Part shown: one piece after another, positions 6,225-9,655 of the stretch
Layout: every line of letters starts with the position of its first letter
Position numbering within the stretch: position 1 is the first letter of the stretch
Source of the DNA: Chloroflexota bacterium
Lineage (GTDB): Bacteria > Chloroflexota > Dehalococcoidia > Lucifugimonadales > VGZR01
Direction: 5' to 3'
Assembly (NCBI GenBank): GCA_027625225.1
Contig: JAQBWG010000048.1
Coordinates: forward strand, 1 to 9,655
Length of the DNA: 9,655 nt
Position numbers and translations under genes: made by a program
The notes under the pieces: model-generated
The model's database searches: none
Told to the model about the DNA's origin: nothing
The model's input: the letters and a program-made list of their open reading frames with translations, nothing else

Positions 6225-7622
6225 CTACAATTTCGGATGGCCGAACGCTCCGAACGCCGTTTCGAGATACGCCGCCACAGCCAGTACAAGGTCTTCGCGC
6301 CAGGGCCGCGCGATTATCTGCACCCCGATGGGCAGCCCTTCCTTGGATGTTCCACCCCGTATTACAATGCCCGGCCAGCCGCTGATGTTGTATGCGTGGG
6401 TATAACTGTACGACTTGGGAAACCGGTCGTTGGCATGCCCGTGGAGCGATGTCGTGTGGACGTTCGGCGGCGCGATAATCACGTCGCAGTTTTCCATATA
6501 CGAAAGCATCTGGCTACGATAGTCCTCCCACTTCGCCATCGTCCGTATGAACTGCGCTACCGACGGCGTGGAAGTCTTTTTTGCCAGGTCGAGCCGGAAT
6601 TTTAGCAGCGGCGCGACTTCTTTCGTGCCCGCCTCTTCCAGAATCTTCCACGCGTTTTCCCCCGCGTCCCCGCCGCTCAGCGCCATATGCAACTCGGTTG
6701 CCTGTTCGATGCCCGTGGGGCGTCCCTCTTCCAGCGACTTCACCTTGCCTTCGAGATGCTTCACCGCCGCATGGACAACACCGGCCACATCCGCATCGGC
6801 CGCCATGATGCCATTGTCGGTATGAAACGCCACCCGCAGGGTCTTGAGGCTCACCCGCTTGTAGTCTCGCAACGGCATATTTACCGTCGTCGGATCGATG
6901 AAATCCTCACCGCTCATGATGGACAGCCCCATCGCCACGTCCTCCACCGACCTCGCCATCGGCCCCGGCTGCGTCAGCGCCGCGAATAGCCCTCCGAACG
7001 ACGGCCAGTGCCCCGTGCGGGGAATGCGGCCCGTCGTCGGCTTCATCCCCACGATGCCCGTGCAGTGCGCCGGCCAGCGTATGCTGCCGCCCATGTCACT
7101 GCCGATGCCGAACGGCGAACCGCCCGCCGCGATGATGGAAGCCTCGCCGCCGCTGCTGCCTCCGGGTGTGCGATTCAAGTCCCAGGGGTTGTTCGTCCGG
7201 CCATACACCACGTTGTCACACTCGACGCCGAAGCTGATTTCGGGCGTGTTCGTCCTGCCTAGGATGACCGCGCCCGCAGCCTTGAGTCGCGCGACGATGG
7301 TCGCGTCTTTCTCGGGGATGTAGTTGGCACGACCCTTCGTACCGCCGGTGCTGGGCATACCCGCCGCCTCGAACGCGTCCTTGATAGTGATGGGAACGCC
7401 GTGCAGCGGGCCGCGTACCTTCCCCGCCATCAGTTCCGTATCGCGGCGACGGGCCTCCTGGCGTTTCAGATAGCCGTCCTCCTGCCACACCACCGCGTTC
7501 AGCTTGGGGTTCACCTCGGCGATGCGCTTGAGATGCGCATCCACCACGTCTTCAGAGCAAACCTCTTTATCGCGAATAGCGTTCGCAAGCTCGGTCGCCG
7601 TCGAATAGATAATGTCTTTCAC
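6225..7622 (-). CDS. amidase-signature family hydrolase
   Basis: The product has 465 residues, normal for the amidase-signature family, which hydrolyses carboxamides to acids and ammonia or amines. The full Ser-cisSer-Lys triad is visible: Lys81 in PITIKD, cis-Ser156 in TPGGSSGGE, and nucleophile Ser180 in GSDMGGSIRWPA. The spacing of 75 and 24 residues equals that of fatty acid amide hydrolase. No signal peptide is present, so it should be cytoplasmic. The start is GTG at 7622-7620, with AAGGAG seven nt upstream. The frame stays open to 7742, but that extension would overlap the upstream gene and adds 40 residues unlike an amidase N terminus. The product could be a GatA-like amidase, but no gatB or gatC is adjacent and the metabolic context argues for a free amidase. 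The true substrate is unknown. It lies 23 nt downstream of the amidohydrolase gene. Confidence 0.92.
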   Translation of the reverse strand: MKDIIYSTATELANAIRDKEVCSEDVVDAHLKRIAEVNPKLNAVVWQEDGYLKRQEARRRDTELMAGKVRGPLHGVPITIKDAFEAAGMPSTGGTKGRANYIPEKDATIVARLKAAGAVILGRTNTPEISFGVECDNVVYGRTNNPWDLNRTPGGSSGGEASIIAAGGSPFGIGSDMGGSIRWPAHCTGIVGMKPTTGRIPRTGHWPSFGGLFAALTQPGPMARSVEDVAMGLSIMSGEDFIDPTTVNMPLRDYKRVSLKTLRVAFHTDNGIMAADADVAGVVHAAVKHLEGKVKSLEEGRPTGIEQATELHMALSGGDAGENAWKILEEAGTKEVAPLLKFRLDLAKKTSTPSVAQFIRTMAKWEDYRSQMLSYMENCDVIIAPPNVHTTSLHGHANDRFPKSYSYTHAYNISGWPGIVIRGGTSKEGLPIGVQIIARPWREDLVLAVAAYLETAFGAFGHPKL

Positions 7623-7629
7623 GTTCGGT

Positions 7630-7635
7630 TCTCCT
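7630..7635 (-). promoter_or_regulatory. ribosome binding site that decides the amidase start
   Basis: On the minus strand AAGGAG lies 7 nt upstream of the GTG at 7622. This strong site in the short gap after the amidohydrolase stop supports the GTG start over upstream in-frame alternatives. Confidence 0.65.
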
Positions 7636-7645
7636 TTTGAAAACC

Positions 7646-9259
7646 TTACTTTTGATACAGCAGCTTGCCGTCCACGTACGTCTGTTGCACCTCGATATCC
7701 AACATATACGAAGGATCGACCGCCGTCGGGTCGTGGCTCCACACCGCCATGTCCGCGCGCTTGCCCACCTCAATCGACCCGACCTCCGTCTCACGGAACA
7801 TAGCCGCCGCGGAGCCCATCGTGTACATCTTCAGACCGTCGTATGCACTGATGGCCTGCTGCGGGGCAATCGTCTGGCCGGTGGATATCTGCTTCCGGCT
7901 GGTAAGCGCGTGCAAACCGAGTCGAGGGTCGACCGGCGCACATGGATAGTCGGAACCACAGGCCATGGGTATACCTGCTGCCAGCAGGTCGGCGATGGGA
8001 TACTCATCCGCATCTATACCTGTATCCGCCTTGTGTGTAGTGAAAAACTCGCCGATGGTGGACAGGAACGCGGGCTGATGCGACACGATGATGCCCAGCG
8101 ACTTCACCCGCTTTATCTGTGCCTTACTGGGAAACGTCAAGTGTTCGATACGGAACCGCGGGTCCGACTTCGGCTTCTTCTTCAACGCCTTCTCGAACGA
8201 GTTCAACGCCTGGTCGATAGCCCACTCTCCGATGCAATGGATAGCGACCTGGAAGTCGCGCTCGTGGGCGTCCATCACCAGCTTGTCCGCCTCTTCCTGA
8301 TTGTAGTACCGGTGGCCGTAATGCTCGGCATGGCCGTCCGGGAAGTGCTTCACGTTCGCGCCGTCCGGATACACCGGGTCCATGAACACCTTCATAGTGC
8401 CGCCGCGCAGCCGGTCGGACACGTTGTCCTTGGTGTACTTGCCCTTCGACATCGCCGTCGGCGCATCGAAGAACCCGTCTCCGCCCCGCATCTGGTGCAT
8501 GACGATGGGCAGTTTCTTCTTCTTGTCCGCGATGCGGTACATCAACGCCGTCTCCGGCGTCACCAACGCGTCACCCACACTCGTGATGCCAAGCGCCAGG
8601 TGTTTCATACAGTTGCGATGTACCAGGTCGGCGATAACATCCTCGCCGTACACCTCAATCATCGCCTGCGTCGCCAGCCTGTGCACCGGATTCATCGCCT
8701 TCTCAAGCAGCGTGCCGTCCGGCTGACCGTCCGCATCCTTCATAATCCAGCCCGTCGTCGGGTCGGGCGTATTTCCATCGATAGAAGCCAGCTTCAGCGC
8801 GGACGAATTGGCGTACGCCGCGTGCCAGTAATGGTCGATGATGCACACCGGGTTGTTCGGCGCCACCTCGTCCAGTTCCTGTCGTGTGATTCGACGCATG
8901 GAACCCCACGTCATCCACTCGAACCCGTACGCCAGTATCCACTGCCCTTTCGGAGCAGCCGAAGCAGCGCCCGCGATAGCGTCCAGCACCTCTTTGATGC
9001 TGCGCAACGGCGGCATGTGAACGTCCACCGCGACCGGCGCGAGCGATGTCATCCCGAAGTGATTGTGCGGGTCGATGATGCCCGGTGTAACCGTCCGGCC
9101 AACCAGGTTGACCACCTTCGTCTTCTCACCCGCCATCTTGGCTATCTGTGCGCTCGTCCCTACCGCCTTGATTTTCCCGCCATCCACCGCCAGCGCCTGC
9201 GCACGCTTGTTTTGCTTATTCATGGTCAGGACGTTTCCGCCCAGCAACACTAAGTCCAT
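7646..9259 (-). CDS. YtcJ-like metal-dependent amidohydrolase (Amidohydrolase_3 family)
   Basis: The 537-residue protein has the size and motif order of YtcJ/N-substituted formamide deformylase-like amidohydrolases. An N-terminal beta-sandwich segment (1-58) leads to the metal-binding DPHNHF (His65, His67). Further candidates for metal-site residues are Lys290 in TMKVFMD, His341 in AIHCIGE, His373 in RIEHL and Asp437 in GSDYP. C-terminal VGKRADMAVW and VDGKLLY return to the sandwich domain. These enzymes hydrolyse amide or formamide-type C-N bonds using one or two metal ions in the cytoplasm. The usual HAIGD motif reads HCIGE. The ATG at 9259 is preceded by GAGGAG six nt upstream. This is the first gene of the five-gene leftward run, followed by the amidase at 23 nt. 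The two enzymes may act in sequence on one substrate, which is inferred from adjacency only. Confidence 0.9.
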   Translation of the reverse strand: MDLVLLGGNVLTMNKQNKRAQALAVDGGKIKAVGTSAQIAKMAGEKTKVVNLVGRTVTPGIIDPHNHFGMTSLAPVAVDVHMPPLRSIKEVLDAIAGAASAAPKGQWILAYGFEWMTWGSMRRITRQELDEVAPNNPVCIIDHYWHAAYANSSALKLASIDGNTPDPTTGWIMKDADGQPDGTLLEKAMNPVHRLATQAMIEVYGEDVIADLVHRNCMKHLALGITSVGDALVTPETALMYRIADKKKKLPIVMHQMRGGDGFFDAPTAMSKGKYTKDNVSDRLRGGTMKVFMDPVYPDGANVKHFPDGHAEHYGHRYYNQEEADKLVMDAHERDFQVAIHCIGEWAIDQALNSFEKALKKKPKSDPRFRIEHLTFPSKAQIKRVKSLGIIVSHQPAFLSTIGEFFTTHKADTGIDADEYPIADLLAAGIPMACGSDYPCAPVDPRLGLHALTSRKQISTGQTIAPQQAISAYDGLKMYTMGSAAAMFRETEVGSIEVGKRADMAVWSHDPTAVDPSYMLDIEVQQTYVDGKLLYQK

Positions 9260-9271
9260 AACGCACTCCTC

Positions 9272-9285
9272 ATTCTGTATTCTGT
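9272..9285. repeat. tandem 7-bp repeat next to the operon ribosome site
   Basis: ATTCTGT occurs twice head to tail on the plus strand (9272-9278 and 9279-9285). On the minus strand it sits directly before the GAGGAG ribosome site of the amidohydrolase gene. With only two copies it may be chance. Confidence 0.35.
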
Positions 9286-9334
9286 GCCCAACTCATTACA
9301 GGCTTGGAACAACGCTCAAACCCCAGGCGATGCG

Positions 9335-9363
9335 AGTGTATTCCTGCCCTTACAACGCGTCAA
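9335..9363 (-). promoter_or_regulatory. candidate promoter of the five-gene operon
   Basis: On the minus strand TTGACG (9363-9358) and TACACT (9340-9335) are spaced by 17 nt. The -35 matches five and the -10 four consensus positions. The predicted start near 9328 gives a leader of roughly 70 nt before the ATG at 9259. Confidence 0.42.
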
Positions 9364-9391
9364 GGCGCGCCCATGATGGCACCGCTATTTG

Positions 9392-9421
9392 TGGACACGG
9401 CCAGCTAGCTTTGTCTATAAT
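9392..9421 (+). promoter_or_regulatory. candidate promoter for the tRNA-Leu/tRNA-Cys transcript
   Basis: TGGACA (9392-9397) is followed after 18 nt by a perfect TATAAT (9416-9421). It points toward the tRNAs, with a leader of about 65 nt. A second possible element nearer the tRNA is the extended -10 motif TGCTATTAT (9470-9478), which lacks a good -35 box. Either or both could be used. Confidence 0.5.
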
Positions 9422-9449
9422 ATGCAGGTAACCCGAGACTCGCCCCCCA

Positions 9450-9459
9450 GCCTATAGGC
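9450..9459. repeat. perfect 10-bp palindrome GCCTATAGGC
   Basis: GCCTATAGGC is an exact inverted repeat between the two promoter candidates upstream of tRNA-Leu. It could be a small operator or part of a leader hairpin; nothing else supports a function. Confidence 0.35.
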
Positions 9460-9492
9460 GGTTGCCTTTTGCTATTATGGGGGCGTCATCGC

Positions 9493-9580
9493 GCAGAGGT
9501 GGTGGAACTGGCAGACACGCAGCGTTGAGGGCGCTGTGGCCGATAAGGCCTTGGGAGTTCGAGTCTCCCTCTCTGCACCA
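9493..9580 (+). tRNA. tRNA-Leu (anticodon GAG)
   Basis: The class II tRNA has acceptor GCAGAGG pairing with TCTCTGC, the last pair being G-U. The anticodon stem CAGCG/CGCTG encloses TTGAGGG, giving anticodon GAG. The long variable arm is TGGCC-GATAA-GGCCT and the T arm is GGGAG-TTCGAGT-CTCCC. The discriminator is A and CCA is encoded (9578-9580). It decodes CUC and CUU. Confidence 0.97.
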
Positions 9581-9590
9581 ATCCCTTCGG

Positions 9591-9655
9591 GGCGACGTAG
9601 CCAAGTGGTCTAAGGCGGGGGTCTGCAAAACCCCTATTCGGCGGTTCGAATCCGC
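9591..9655 (+). tRNA. tRNA-Cys (anticodon GCA), 3' end cut by the window
   Basis: The gene starts GGCGACG. The anticodon stem GGGGT/ACCCC encloses CTGCAAA, giving anticodon GCA. The T arm GGCGG-TTCGAAT-CCGC is cut one base before its end, so the last T-stem base, the acceptor 3' strand and the CCA lie beyond the window. Only 10 nt separate it from tRNA-Leu, so the two are probably processed from one transcript. Confidence 0.93.

Noticed and set aside
6225..7622. GatA subunit of the tRNA amidotransferase
   Set aside because: The amidase core is shared with GatA, but no gatB or gatC lies nearby and the neighbours are a metal-dependent amidohydrolase and lipoproteins, so a free amidase is more likely.
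7623..7742. A 40-residue N-terminal extension of the amidase
   Set aside because: It would overlap the end of the amidohydrolase gene by about 97 bp and has no amidase-like sequence. The GTG at 7622 has a well-placed AAGGAG.
7637..9253. A 538-codon open frame on the plus strand, fully opposite the amidohydrolase gene
   Set aside because: Its triplets are exactly in register with the amidohydrolase codons, so it stays open merely because that gene avoids TTA, CTA and TCA codons. The translation is rich in Arg, His and Val with no recognisable domain, while the minus-strand product has clear family motifs.
357..9655. Genomic island between tRNA genes
   Set aside because: tRNA genes lie at both ends, but there is no integrase, no transposase, and no repeated tRNA 3' fragment that could be an attachment site.

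Overview
The window is about 9.7 kb of bacterial chromosome with moderately high G+C. It contains densely packed metabolic genes bracketed by tRNA genes. No phage, transposon, CRISPR or integrase signal is visible. The gene mix is a BioD-like P-loop protein, an MDR alcohol dehydrogenase, a tartrate/isopropylmalate-type dehydrogenase, an amidase, a YtcJ-like amidohydrolase and beta-propeller lipoproteins. This suggests an uncultured environmental bacterium, possibly of the Chloroflexota (Dehalococcoidia/SAR202-like). That placement is inferred from gene content and was not tested.

Left part (1-1655), minus strand. The 5' end of a BioD-like ATPase gene runs off the left edge. It is preceded by an extended -10 promoter. 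Next come tRNA-Gly(UCC) and a full-length NAD-type decarboxylating 2-hydroxyacid dehydrogenase of the tartrate/D-malate/3-isopropylmalate family. A 117-bp spacer at 1539-1655 carries divergent promoters. Its rightward promoter (TTGACA-17-CATAAT plus a strong GAGGAGG ribosome site) drives a zinc-type alcohol dehydrogenase on the plus strand (1656-2768), whose canonical catalytic-zinc His is replaced by Asp.

Main block (2765-9259), minus strand. Five closely spaced genes run leftward and look like one operon: a YtcJ-like metal-dependent amidohydrolase, an amidase-signature hydrolase with a complete Lys-Ser-Ser triad, a probable seven-bladed propeller lipoprotein, and two paralogous six-bladed NHL-repeat lipoproteins. 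Gaps are 23, 12, 18 and 1 bp. The first two products look cytoplasmic. The last three carry lipobox signal peptides and should be anchored outside the cytoplasmic membrane. The last gene converges on the alcohol dehydrogenase gene and overlaps it by 4 bp, the two stop codons sharing CTAG. The combination suggests amide or amidine-type substrate breakdown linked to surface propeller proteins, but no transporter is present and the substrate is unknown.

Right part (9260-9655). A 233-bp spacer carries a leftward promoter candidate for the operon and a rightward one (TGGACA-18-TATAAT) for tRNA-Leu(GAG) and tRNA-Cys(GCA), the latter cut by the window edge.

No clearly novel system is evident. The points most worth a second look are the hydrolase plus triple-propeller lipoprotein operon, the diverged NHL tandem pair, and the His-to-Asp change in the alcohol dehydrogenase.
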